Source: Anas platyrhynchos
Taxonomy: Eukaryota; Chordata; Aves; Anseriformes; Anatidae
Assembly: GCF_047663525.1 (NCBI RefSeq)
Contig: NC_092607.1
Location: 8,651,001 to 8,715,000 of the forward strand
DNA length: 64,000 nt
Direction: 5' to 3'
The position numbers were made by a program, and so were the translations under genes. The notes beneath the pieces were generated by a model that searched no databases, was not told the origin of the DNA, and was given only the letters and a program-made list of their open reading frames with translations. Below, in pieces: positions 33,073 to 44,237 of this stretch; within the stretch, counting starts at the first letter, position 1; the number at the start of each line of letters is the position of its first letter.

Positions 33073-35136
33073 CTAGCGGTCCCCAGGAGGCTCTCGCTGA
33101 GCCCCGTGGGTGTCGTGTCCCTGCCTCCTGGGGCTCCACACCATGCAGATGTCCCCGACGGCCAGCTGCTGGCACGGGAGCTGGTAGAGCTGGCAGGTCC
33201 TGTGCGGGCAGCAGGACACCCAGCCCCGGTGCCGGGCGAAGAAGGGGAACTCCTGGAGCACCTCCACGGAGACCTGGGCAGGGTGAGGAGAGGGCCTGCA
33301 TCAGGAGCAGCCCCAATGCCACCAGCACCCCCTGCTTGCCCCACAGCTGAAGGGCAGCCTCCTGAGGCTGCGAGGCTCCCCAAGCTGCCCTCCACAAACC
33401 CCGCAGCCCCAGCACACCCCACAGCTCCTTCTTTCCACCCCACAACAGGAGAGGTGACCAAGGCCATGCAGCAGCTTGGTGGTGGAGCTGGAGTTCACCC
33501 GTTTCAGCCCTCCCTGGCCTCTGACCCTCTCCTCTGTAGGGCCGGGGCCAGCCTGGCATTAAGGAAAGCCACCGATTCCAGGGTTAGGGTGCCAGGGCTG
33601 GCTGGTCCTGCTCTGCCTGCGCGCTCTCAGCTCTCTGGGGCTGATGCTTGGAAAGGCCCCCTAAGGATGAGGCTGGGGACATGTAGGTGGCACCAGGCAG
33701 CCTGGCCTGCCTCTCCCCGTGCCCCCACTCCCTCCACGCAGACAGGACGGAGCCTTGCCCGCTTCCCTGCACCTGGCAGCCCTCACTGCCAGCCCCCGGA
33801 GGCGCAGAGCTTTTGGGGAAAAATATTCGCAAAGCCCAGGCGGCTCCTTTGGGTGATGAGCACAGGGAATGGCCCTATGAGTTTGGGGACGTGGGGATCC
33901 CCGTCCCAGGGGACAGCCCCTCACCTGCCTGTCCTGCTCCTCGAGGCAGACCCGCAGGGAGGCGAAGCCAGCGTGCGAGCTCCTCTGGATGCCCCGCACC
34001 ACGCACGAGCTGATGCACAGCTCGCTGCCGGCCACCGCGCACCGCAGGAAATCCTCCTCCCGCAGCTCCTCCACCTTCCTCTGCTCGCCGCCGGGCAGCA
34101 GCGCCAGGGAGCCCCTCTGGAAGTGGGGCAGCACCACGGGTGTGCTGGCGATGGGCAGCAGCATGGCCCAGAGCCCCCCGGTGCCGGCTGGGTTTTGGCA
34201 CCGCCGGTACGAGACCGCGGGGCAGAGCGGCCGGGAGTAGAGCAACGCGTGGGATGGTGCCGTGGGGGGCAGCCCTGGGGTGGTGGGAATATGGGCAGAC
34301 AGTGGGGTGGGTGTCATGGGGACAGTCCCCGAGCCAGTGGGGGGCTGCTCCTCGCCTGTCCCCTGCGGGGAAGCCGCCCTGGGAGGGGGCTGCAGAGGGG
34401 CAGCGCTGGTGGAAGGTGGAGGTGAGGGGTTGGGGGACTCCGAGGGGTTTGGGGTGTTGGGGGGGACGCTGGCATCGTGCAGGCTGGCAGCTGCCCTGCT
34501 CGGCTCGCCCGTGCCCACTGCCAGTCCGTAATACAGCCGTGCCCTGGGGACACTGCCTGTGGGCAATGGGGTTACCGAGGGGAGCCCCCCGCCCGGCTCT
34601 GTGCCCCCAGCTGGTGCCACCGGGCTGGCAGCAGACCAGAGCCCTGGCAGGGCCCCCACCGTCCCCATCCCCATGTCCTGCCTGTCCCCGTGCTGCCCGC
34701 TCGGGGACATCCAGGCTGGGGCGTGCAGGCAGCTCCTGGCCCCGGGACAGCCTCGGGGGGGGCCCCAGCCCCTTCCGCAGGCGGTGGCGATGCCCAGGGG
34801 CTGCGGGCAGCCCCCTGCTGCCCCATCAGCCGTGCCCATCATGGAACCAGGGTCCCTCCTGTGCCCAGGGGGGGCGCATCGTGCCCACGGCTGCTGGGTG
34901 CCCGCAGGAGCCACCGGCCTCATGCTGGGTGGATGCTGGGGCGAGGGGCAGGCAGCCCTGGGCCCCCCCGGCAGCACCCAGGCTCCTGGAGCTGCTGTGG
35001 AGCCCCAGGGCCTGGGGCTGCCCGGGGCCGGCAGCGCCTTCCTCGCCGTCATCTCCCTCTTCTTCGGGGGCAGGCTGAGCCCCCCCGTGACGGTCCTGCT
35101 TTCGGCACCCTCCGGCAGCTCCGATTCTTGGGGCAT
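33073..35136 (-). CDS. Ataxin-1-family protein with AXH domain (third paralogue beside ATXN1 and ATXN1L)
   Basis: Two coding exons, 33925-35136 and 33073-33273, join at CAG|GTGAGG and CCCAG|GTC with no phase break to give 470 residues. Residues 22-28 are LPPKKRE, the motif near the start of ATXN1 (CLPPKKREI). The middle (30-320) is proline-rich and of low complexity, without a glutamine tract. Residues about 331-452 form an AXH domain: LPHFQRGSLALLPGGEQRKV, VEELREEDFLRC, then after the intron VSVEVLQEFPFF, GWVSCCPHRTCQLYQLPC and LAVGDICMVWS, aligning throughout with the ATXN1 domain. The protein stops soon after, so the ATXN1 C-terminal nuclear signal and 14-3-3 site (RKRRWSAPE) are missing. 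AXH mediates dimerisation and binding of the repressor Capicua and RNA in the family; the same role is inferred. Likely acceptor upstream of the ATG at 35149/35148. Expression is not proven, but an AATAAA follows the stop. Confidence 0.88.
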
Positions 35137-38100
35137 TTTGTGGGGCTGCTGCGGGCAGGTCCCGGAGGCACCGCGTCACCCGTGGGGCTTGGAGAGCTGG
35201 AGCATCTAGGAGAGCACCAGGAGCGGGGTTACGGGGCTGGGAAGTGGCACAGATCCGGGAGGCTGGCAGTAATCCCCTGCTGGGGACATCGGTCACATAG
35301 CAGGGGAGCATCAGGCCCTGGGGCTGGGCTGGGCTGGCTCCGTCCCCATCTCACCGTGACAGCTCAGGGCTCCCGTGGGGGGCTTGGGGAGGGGTGGCAG
35401 GGGGCAAGGGAAGCCCCTCGTAGGGCTTGGGGCCGATGTGACCCCTAGAGGGTCAGGCAGCGGCACCGGGAGGCAGAACAGATGCAAGAGCAAGGCTGAG
35501 CCCCTTTGAAGCTGGGCTGGAGCTGCCAAAAAGCAGCAGGTTCAGCTGGTGCTGAGTGATTTCTCTGATTTTCTGAATGCCAGCCGCAGCCCCACAGCCC
35601 CGCCACCCCCACGGCTCTCCCCTTGCGCTCGGCTCCCAGCCCTGGCTGGCTGCCCACGCCGGGGAAACCACCCCGGCTCCTTTTACTTTCACGGGGGCTA
35701 CACAAGCAGCAAGGGTTAGTGACAGAGCCCGGCCACTCAGGGGTGCTCTTTTCTGCCATAATCATGATTTTTTTAATTTAATTTTATTTTTTTCCCTGCA
35801 CAACACCAGCTTTAAAACTCAGCTGGCTTAACAGAAATGCAGCACAGCTGGCCCCAGGCGGGTGACATCTCCGAGCTGGACGTGCCTGCGGCAGCCCCCA
35901 GCCAGCACCAGGTGGGTGCTGTGCCCTCCACAGCTGCTCTGCACGGCTGCAGGGTGAGGGCACGGCCTGGCCAGGGGCTGCGAGGGGGTTGGGGGGAGCA
36001 GGATCTCTGCCCTGGTGCCTGGGACCAGTCCCATTAGCTTGGAGCAGAGCTGTGCCAGAGCACCGTGAGGGCTGGGCAAAATGGGAAGGGGTCTGCGACC
36101 TCCCTGCTGTCTGTGGGGTTGGGGGAGGACAGGAGCTTGGCAGGGACAGCCACCCTGGGTGCCCAGATGGGTGCAAAACCACACACACCCCCCAAACCAG
36201 GCGATGCTCCCTCACCCTCCTGCTCACCTCAGCACGGCGCTGCCGAGCTCCAGGCTCTCCCCCAAAGCACTTTGCTCCCCCAAACAGCTCGGACACCCCA
36301 TCACCTCCTGCCTGGAGCCCCCCGCTCCCCATTCCCTGCCCCAAACCAGAGCCCCCCGCCTTGGCCAGGAGCCGGAGCAGCCCTTACCTGCTGGGGGGAG
36401 CCAAGTGGGAGCCAGAGGGTGCACGAGCCGCCCTGTCTGCCGGGGCACGGGGGCGCACTGCGTGCGGCGGAGAAGGTCACCACGGGCCGCGTGGGAGGCT
36501 GCCTCGTGCAGCGCTCCTGCTCTCACCGCCTCCTCCCGAGGCAGCCAAGGAGGGGACGTGGGACCCTCCAGGTATGGGTTGTGGGGCTGTGACCCCCCCG
36601 AGCTGAGCCCTCAGGGTGGGAAAGGGGCTGGGGATGGAGGTGGATGGGGATGCTGGTGGGCTGCACCCGCGGCATGGTGACCCCGTGGATGCTGCCATGT
36701 GAGGACCCTTGGGGAGAGGAGGTGGCCCCGGGGACTCCTGCAAACAGCCCGTGGAGCTGGTGCTGCACCAGGGCTGGGCATCCCAGGGTGTGTCCTCGTT
36801 CCCAAAACCATCCCAGCAGCTCGGGGTCCCGACACCCACCCGGGCCCTGCTCAGCCGGCAGGGAAAGTGGGAGGAGGAGCAGCCGAAACAGCCTCCTCCA
36901 GCAGTGACATTTAAGCCACCTTCTCTGTCGCTGTGTTGTGGTTACACACGGCTGGGTGAAAACACCTTCCCCGGCCTGGCAAGGCGCTGCTCACACTCAT
37001 CTGGGTACTGAGAGCCGGGGACGGCGGCGGGGAAGCACGCGGAGATGCTGATTTTGGGTGGGCGGCAGGGCCGGGGGGAAGCAGGGCTCGCCGTGGGTGC
37101 CTGCCCCGTCACCGCAGTGGGGTCAGGCAGCCCCAGCCCCAAGGAGCTGAGGGCACCGTGGGGCTGGGAGGGATGCTCGCAGCCAGGATTGCAGAGGAGG
37201 ATCGCTGTGCAAGGTAGGGACAGCTGCTTGCTTCTGCCCTGCTGCTTCCCACCAGCCTCTTGGTCCCTGCACGGCTCGGTTTTCCCCCTCTCTAGGCAGG
37301 AGGGGAGGAAGGGAGAGCTTCAAATGGGAAGATGCCATCGGGGATTGAAGTGCGTGAAGCGTGCACGCGTGCTCACGTATGGACACAAACGCGATGAGGT
37401 CTCAGTTCAGCCACAACAAGGTTTTATAGCTCACCCCCCCACAAGGCAGCCTCCAAAGCTGCTGGTGGCAGTGGTTTTGTGCTCTCCTTGGCAGGTCTCC
37501 GGGTGCACTGGGCTCAGCTCCTCGCCTGAATGAAGCCCGTGGTGGTGCAGCCGTGTCCTGCTGCACACAAAACAGTGGGGCACAGGTAAATGTGGGCAAA
37601 TCTCCCCCAGCGCTGTACCCGGACTGCTGGCATTGGCCCTACTCAGGTTCTCTTGCTTTGGGATGACGGGGGAAGGAACGGGATGACCCTCCACCTGCAG
37701 ACCTGGCCCTGTGCCCCGTCCCTTCTGCCCTTTGGAGCTGCTCCATGCACCCGCGCTGTCCCCAGGATCTGCTCGAGGACATCCACGGGCAGGTTGGCAG
37801 CTCCCCTGTCCCCACCCCGGTGTCCCGGGCTGTCCCTGCCCAATTGCCTGGGCCCAGCTGGAGCAGGGGGGTCCTGCAGCTTTCCCATACCCCATGAAGG
37901 GAAGGGGAGCCCCACTCCCAGCCACGTCTTGAGCTGTGTCACCCGAGCTGACTCCCCATTAAGCTGTGTCCCCCATTATAGGATTGTCCCCGGTCCCCTT
38001 TGTGCAGCTGGGCGCTGAGACTGGGGCTCTGGTGTCACAGAGGCGTGAGGTCACAGCCCTTGTCCTCGCTGCCACCACCAGCTCCAAGCACAACCCAGCC

Positions 38101-38458
38101 CTCGTCCCCCACTGCCGCTGCCCCAGCAACTCACCCTGCGGCCCTACACTGCCATCCGAAAAAGGAGCCAGCTGCCCCACAGGAGGTACAGCCCCCCGGC
38201 ACGGCACTGTGCCCCCCCCGGCCACCATCGTGGGGACATTCCTGGGCAATGCCATGGGCTGGGAGAAGCCCCTGCTGGGTTACCCAAATTACGCACCTCT
38301 GCCTTGTGGGGACAGGTCCCCGCGTCCCCAGGGAGTGCAAGCCTGCGGTGCTGCTTGCCGGGACGAGCTCGATACCACCCCATCCCTAACCCCAGTCCTA
38401 ACCCTAACCCCTAGCCCTAACCCTAACCTTGTCTTGTCCTTGACTTTCCCTCTCCCAG
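35137..38458. other. Region between the divergent ataxin-1-like gene and TP53TG5
   Basis: It should hold the untranslated first exons and promoters of both genes. I cannot place them. GC-rich with CpG clusters around 36300-37150. A poly-T/A patch lies at 35767-35790. A + frame at 37966-38610 is open over 200 codons but resembles no family I know. Confidence 0.45.
38383..38429 (+). repeat. Interstitial telomere-like (CCCTAA) repeat
   Basis: About seven imperfect CCCTAAC units (CCCTAACCCCAGTCCTAACC, then CCTAACCCCTAGCCCTAACC, then CTAACC) lie 30 bases upstream of the TP53TG5 coding exon. The motif is that of vertebrate telomeres. The array is short and degenerate. Confidence 0.85.
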
Positions 38459-38467
38459 GCTGGAGAC

Positions 38468-39463
38468 ATGGGGGACCAGCCCCGTCCACTGGGCAGCAGG
38501 GATCCAAAAAGCCACCTCCGCAAGGTGAGGGTCCCTGCGGCGGGGCTGCGTGGGGGGCTGCGGTGCTCGGAGGGGTGCTCACCCTGCCCGCCCCGCTCCG
38601 CAGGTGCTGAAGGAGCTGTCGCTGCTCAGGCTGCTGAAGCGCACGAACCGCAGGATCCTGCGGCTGCACGCCGTGGCCGTGCAGTGCTGGCACTCGCTGG
38701 CGGCACAGGGGCTGCCCGGCCTCCTGCCGCTCCCTCCCAGGTAGGTCGGGGGGCAAAGGGGGCCCCGCGCCCCCAGCCCTGCTTGGCTGCCACGCGAAGG
38801 CACAGATTTGGAGGGGTGAGGAAGAGCTAAAGGGGGATGAACTGCGGGGATGCGAATCAGGGGTGGGTTTGGGGTGGGCGGGGAGGGTGCTGGATTCAGC
38901 CATACCGGAGGTCTGGGCTCAGGGCCAGCCTGGGGTGCACCAAAACACCCCGCTCCCTGCACCCCATGGGCACTGCAGCCCGTGGTGGCCCGGCACAGGC
39001 ACTTCCCTGTGCTCCAGAGCCTCTCCCTCTGTGCTCCGTCCCTGCGGGCTGTTTGATGGGACCGCGCTGAGCCATGCCCTGGGGCTGTCTGGGCTGCCCA
39101 GGGCAGGACAAACGCGCCCTTCTTCTTCTTGGATTTGGGCGCAGGATGTGCCACCTCACACCAAAGCCACAGGAGGTCACGGAGGAGGCCGTTGGCAGCC
39201 CAGCAACCAACACCACCAGCAGCAAGGATGTGCCCATGGACCCCGAGACGGGGACCCCGCCAGGGGATCCCCAGCCGCTCGCCAAGGACCAGGGGGCTGG
39301 CGAGGCCAAGAAGGACTTGCTGGGGACCCTGCCCCAGCGCTTCCACTTGCCGGCCCCCAAAGTGCTCTGCCGGCCGTCGGCCCAGCGCTGGGTCAAACCC
39401 TGCTGCACCCGCTCCTGCAGCGAGAGCCTGGAGCACACGCTCACCATCCGCTACCCGCAGTGA
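38468..39463 (+). CDS. TP53TG5: TP53TG5-like protein (TP53 target 5)
   Basis: Exons 38468-38524, 38604-38740 and 39145-39463 join in frame to a 170-residue basic protein; human TP53TG5 is about 290. Two blocks match the human protein. The first is VLKELSLLRLLKRTNRRILR with a following CWHSLA (human VLKNLSLLKLLKSSNRRIQE, CWHSLL). The second is RFHLPAPKVLCRPSAQRWVK with a following CCTRSCSESLE (human RIHLPAPRVMCRSSTLRWVK, RCTRFCSASLE). The middle is shorter and Pro/Lys/Glu-rich. The human gene is a p53-induced, testis-rich gene of unclear function. It stands opposite in strand to DBNDD2 and SYS1 and between them, exactly as in human. The first exon has an acceptor CCCAG at 38454-38458, so an upstream non-coding exon is likely. 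AATAAA lies at 39685-39690. Confidence 0.85.
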
Positions 39464-39684
39464 GGGCGAGGCGCCGCTGCCATCGGTACGAACCCCAAGG
39501 TGCAGCATGCCCTGCTGGCTGGGCAGGAGTCTTTCCACCTCGGGGACCCCTGTTAAGGCCCAGCTCGTTAGCAAGGTGGTTGTGCTGCTGGCTTTCCTTC
39601 CAGGGCTGCCGGAGGTTCGGGGCTGGGAGGAGCAGGAGGTGAGCTCCCGAGAGGAGATCTGTGGGGTGAGCCCTTGTGCTGTGA

Positions 39685-39690
39685 ATAAAG
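39685..39690 (+). terminator. TP53TG5: TP53TG5 polyadenylation signal
   Basis: AATAAA 222 bases after the TP53TG5 stop codon, followed by a GT-rich segment (TTGTGTTTGGTTTGG) at about 39733. Confidence 0.7.
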
Positions 39691-41032
39691 GGAGTGAGCT
39701 GCATCTCCCTGACCCAGACTTTCTGCCCGGGAGTTGTGTTTGGTTTGGCGTCCCGCCGTGTTTGCCGCTTGGTGGGTTCCACTTTGGATTCGAGGGGATG
39801 GAGACGTCGGGGGTGATGCCTGCGTGCAGAGGGGCTGGAAATCTTTCCTCCGTGCACCCCATCACCAGGCACCTGGAAAAGCAATGCCCCTGCTGGGCTC
39901 AGGGACCAGCAGTCCCCAGGATGCCTGGCTGGGGTCAGGAGCCTCACACAGTCAGAGGTAGCAGCTGCAGGGCTCTGCTCCCCTGGGTTTCCTTCTGGGG
40001 AGCACGGCAGCATTTTCCCACCAGCCTCGCAGGTCAAAGCCCAGCTATCCCCATCTCTCCAGCCTGGAGAAGGAGAGAAAATCCTCACCCATCTCCTGTG
40101 CGAGGAGGTGGTGGGCTGATCCTCCGGCAGGATCAATGGAGGGGCAGAGCTGCCACCGGGCTGTGAGCTGGGACGTGCCCAGGCCCCAGAGCGGTGTCAC
40201 CAAAGCAGCCAGGAAACTGCTGCCACTGGGGTAAAGAAAAGCCACTCACTGGCCAGGAGCCAGGGCAGGGCTGTAAGGATGCAAACAGCCGCACGATCCC
40301 CTCCAGGACATTGCCGAGATGGGAACTGCCGGTGCCAGGATCAGCAGAGAAAACTTTATAGCTGCAGGGGCCGAAATTTCGGGCTTTGAACCCACACGCA
40401 CTCAGGTCTCTGTTTAACGTTTGGCCTTGCGAAATTACAAGGGGCTGCCCGGATTGCGGCTGCTGCAGGGCGGCGGCGACCTCCTCATGCCCTGGGGCCG
40501 AGAACTGGGAGCTGCAGCCCCGGGGGACACGGGGCAAGGGGGGATTTTGGGGACTGCCTCGGCAGCGAGGGGGGCGAGCCCAGCAGGGAGCACCCGGAGC
40601 GCACGGGGCGGGGGCGCGGAGAGCGGCTGGGGAGGGATGGAGAGAGGGGAGGAGAGAAGGATGGAGGGATGGAGGGAAGGAGGGGACGGGTTTCGGGATC
40701 CGGGAAAGGGGCAGGGCGACCCCAGCCGGGGGCTGTGCGGAACCAGCCGGGGGAGGTCCGAAAGGGCCGGGCTGGGGGCTGGGGGATGCCTCCCCCCCCC
40801 CCAGGCTCTGCCCCGGCAGCCGCGCAGATCCGGGGGGCGCTGCCCTAGGGGTGCGCCGAGGAGCCGGGCTGCCCCCCCTCCAGGTGCTCATTAGCGGCGG
40901 TCCGGCCCCCTCATTAATTACCCGTGGTCAAAGCCGCTAATTAGCTGCGGCCGGAGCTGGGGCGGGGAGCGCTGGCGGCCATGGGGGGCACCGGCACGGG
41001 ATTAAGATTAGGATTAGGATTGGGGTTGCGGG
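39691..41032. other. Intergenic and promoter region of the neuritin-like gene
   Basis: Unique sequence, then CpG-rich from about 40400 with a GA-rich simple repeat at 40625-40690 (GGATGGAG words). Just before the neuritin-like ATG there are tandem GGATTA words (41000-41020). No TATA box is obvious. Confidence 0.5.
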
Positions 41033-44000
41033 ATGGGGCAGCGGCGGGGCACGGCCGTGCTGCTCGTCCTGCTCATCGCCCTGGGTAAGGCTGCGACCCC
41101 CGGCGGGTGGTGGGGGCTGCCCCGGCTGGGGTGCGGGTGCTGGAGCCGGGGAGGTGCTGCCCGGGCTGGGTTTGGGGGCTCTGGGCAGGGGCAGGGTCCC
41201 GTGCTGGTGTGTGGGGGGATGCTGGTGGGGGTCCCCTGCCTCTTCTCCGTGTCGTTGCCCTGTGGCTTTTCTCTGGGGGCTCCTCGCTGGCTGCACCCCC
41301 CTATTCCTGTCCTCAGCTTGAGCAGGGCAGGCAGAGAGGGAGGCACCCAGGCTGCCCCCCACATCATTTCTCTGAGCACCCCCTAAAACAGGCAGGACTG
41401 GGAAACAAGCGATGGGTGTGTGGTTTGCATGCCCCCCGCTCAGAAAGGGGAGCTTGCCCTGCCCTGGTGGCCCCAGGAGGGAGGTGGGCACCGTCCCCAA
41501 AGGTCTCTGAGCTCGCTCTGTCCCCTCGGGGGCTGGCAGGGCACCGGGCGCTGGGCACGGCATGCACAGATGTCTACCGAGGCTTCTCGGACTGCGTCCT
41601 GAAACTGGGGGAGAACATGGCCACGTACAAGGAGGAGGAGAGCATCGAGCCCCAGGGGCTGCACCGGGTCTGTGGGTGAGTACGGCCCCGTGCCGGGACC
41701 CCCTGTGTGTTCCACCCTCTGGGGATGGTCTCTGGGGGGGTGGGATGGGGCCCTGGACCCTCATGGGCTCTCCAGCAGCGCTGGGAGGGCAGGGGCTGGG
41801 TGACTGGGGGCACACATCCAGCACCCCTCCGTGCTGCTGTGGGCCTGGATCCCTCCGTGCAAGCACCCTGCTGCCCTCCGACCCCAAACATGGGGAGAGC
41901 TCCCTGCTTCCATCCACCTCCGGGCAGAGTCTGCATCCCCAGCCCTTAAAAATAGCTCCAGCCCCCAGGACTTGTGCCGTGACCCCCCTGCAGGTGTGGG
42001 GCTGGCAGGGCTTGACCTGGATCCCCAAGTGTTTGGATGGAGGTGCCAGGACCTGGCTGCGGGAGGCAGGCTGCCCCCAGCTAGGTGCTGCAGCCCCAGG
42101 CGGGCTCGCTGCCTCCCTCCCTTCCCAACCCATCATCTTTCGGGCTGGAATTGCCACCTGCCCCTGGTATTTTGCATGACTGCAGTGCTGGGAGGGCGTT
42201 AACTGTAGGAGACCCAGAATAGTAATGAAAGAGGTAAAAGAACCGAGAATTAGCTACCCTCAGTGCTTTCATTTCTAATTATTCGCTTTGGGAATGTGTT
42301 CCCCTGACAGAAACCCTGCTGATGGGGAGCTGGCTGTGTCCTGCTCCTCCTTGCTTCCCTCTCCTCCAGACCACCTAGCTTAGGATGAAATGCCTCCCTG
42401 GGATGCAGTGGGAGAGGGGGCTGAAATGAGAACTGCTTTTCCTAGGCTGTGGTGTGAGCGGCTCCTTGGTATCAGAAAGCAGCCGTGTGTGGGGCTCAGC
42501 ATGTGCTTGGGGGGCTGCCGGAGGCGTGATCGCTCTCTGCTGAAACTCACAGCATGAAATGAAGTGTAAGAGGTTTTCAAGAGGCTCTGGGGCACTAAAT
42601 AGGAAAGAACAGGACCTGGGAATTGGGGCTTGGGATGGGACCTTCCTGGACAAGCCGACTCCTTGCGCTGGTCCTGGTGGGCAGGTGGCGGTGCGTGGCA
42701 AGCTGGGCTTGCTGCGGCTGGAGGAAAAAGCTGATGTCCCATTATCCTGCCGGGAAATATTTCTGAATGACGGCCTTTAACCCCTACCCTCCTCAGCTGC
42801 TGTCTGCCCGCCCATGGAAGGCACCGTGCTCCCCTCCCCGGGATCGTGGGTCGGGAATGGGGATGAGAGGTGTCAGTGGTGTCGGCACCTCGGCTCTGCG
42901 TGCGCGGTACTTCCCTGCCTGACCACAACCTGAACAGATGGAGGCTGTGAAGGGTGAAGGACCAGGGACTGTGAATCCTGCTGAAAGCAGAAGGAGGCTG
43001 GAGCTGCTTCCCCCAGCCACATTTTGCCCAAATATTTAAGCCAGGCTAAACCCTCTCCTGGCAGAGCTGCCCGGGGCAGCGGCAGCAGCTCGGGAGCGAA
43101 CACGAGGGGTTGCCTGGGTTGGCACTGGGCTCTCATTATCTCAGGATATTTATTCTGCCACAGTGACTCTGTTTAATGAACTCGATCACAGCTGGCATTT
43201 TGACGTAAGCCTGGTAAGAAAACTAAATAAAGGAAGTGCTCCTGCCTGCCTGGACGAAGGTGTCATCTCCGGCACGGGGTCCCAGATAAGAAGGAGATCT
43301 GGGAAAGGAGAAAGCCCGGAGAGGTCTGGGCAGAAGCAGTGGGGTCAGGCCTGCAGGCTGCTGGCACCCGCTGCACCTTTTCTAGACCCGTGCCTATTTT
43401 GTGTTTCTGTTTCTGGAGCTCCTCAGAAGTCTCTTGCCATTGAACGGCTTCTGTTTGTGCAGGACAATACTGAGATAAGTAGAGGTGTCTAATGAGAACA
43501 CAACTCCCCAGCCTCTGCTGATGTGTTATTTATAAATCCGTGAGAGGCTGCAGGAGCCGTTGTTCCCCTCTCCGTGCCTGTGTTTTGCCCTGCGTCAGCC
43601 TGAAGGAAGCCCTAAATGAAGTGTGCTGGGCCTTTGACCGCGGTTTCAGATGCTCAGGGTGCTCAGTGCTGAAAGGAAACACGTTGAAAAATAATGGGTT
43701 TTACTGACTTGCAAGGGAAAAAAATAATGTCAGTGATGTTTGGAATTTTAGCCAGGATGCTCTGAGGGACTGCGGAGGGGATGGGTGATGGTGTGGGGAA
43801 GGAGGGAAGCAGTGAAGGGCTGTAGGGCCAGGCTCCTCGCGTGGCTCCTGCCCAGCTGTGGGGTGAGAACAGCTCCACAACTTGGTCAGAGATCCTGAGG
43901 CTGCAGCTTGCAGGGCCGGCACCGGGCAGCGAGGCTCTGCCTGGCTCCTGGGCCTCACCACACAGAGGGACTGACGGCGATGTCTCCGGGCTGCAGGTAC

Positions 44001-44237
44001 TGGGATGAATTTCACATCTGTGCCCTGACCGTGCTCTGGGAGTGCCAGAAGGAAGCAGCGGCTGTCTGGGAGATGCTGAGGAGGGAGTCCCAGAAGGTCA
44101 AGTTTCGAGGCAGTTTGTTTGACCTCTGCAGCCCCAGCACGGCCCAGAGCTCTGCCTGGACCCAGGTTCCCAAACTTTCTGTCCTCGGCATCCCCCTCAT
44201 CGTCACTTGGCTGAACTCAGGACCCGCAGCTCTGTAA
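41033..44237 (+). CDS. Neuritin-family GPI-anchored protein (third paralogue beside NRN1 and NRN1L)
   Basis: Exons 41033-41084, 41540-41675 and 43997-44237 join in frame (G|GG, GG|G) to 142 residues, exactly the length of NRN1. The parts in order are a signal peptide (MGQRRGTAVLLVLLIALG and on to about 25), the core and a hydrophobic C-terminus (LSVLGIPLIVTWL) of the kind removed on GPI attachment. The core contains GFSDCVLKLGENMATY, YWDEFHICALTVLWECQKEA, VWEMLRRESQ and GSLFDLC, against human NRN1 [46 protein letters not shown] and GSLFELC. All six family cysteines are kept. By family, a secreted or surface factor that promotes neurite growth and synapse stability; that role here is inferred. 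It is closer to NRN1 than to NRN1L by eye. Neighbours are TP53TG5 upstream and SYS1 convergent. Confidence 0.88.
41676..43996 (+). other. Second intron of the neuritin-like gene
   Basis: About 2.3 kb with no other exon seen. It ends in CTGCAG at 43991-43996. Confidence 0.7.

Noticed and set aside
37966-38610. A 214-codon plus frame upstream of and overlapping the TP53TG5 first exon
   Set aside because: It runs in a different frame from TP53TG5, shows no similarity to any family I know, and lies in GC-rich sequence. An upstream TP53TG5 exon may still lie here.
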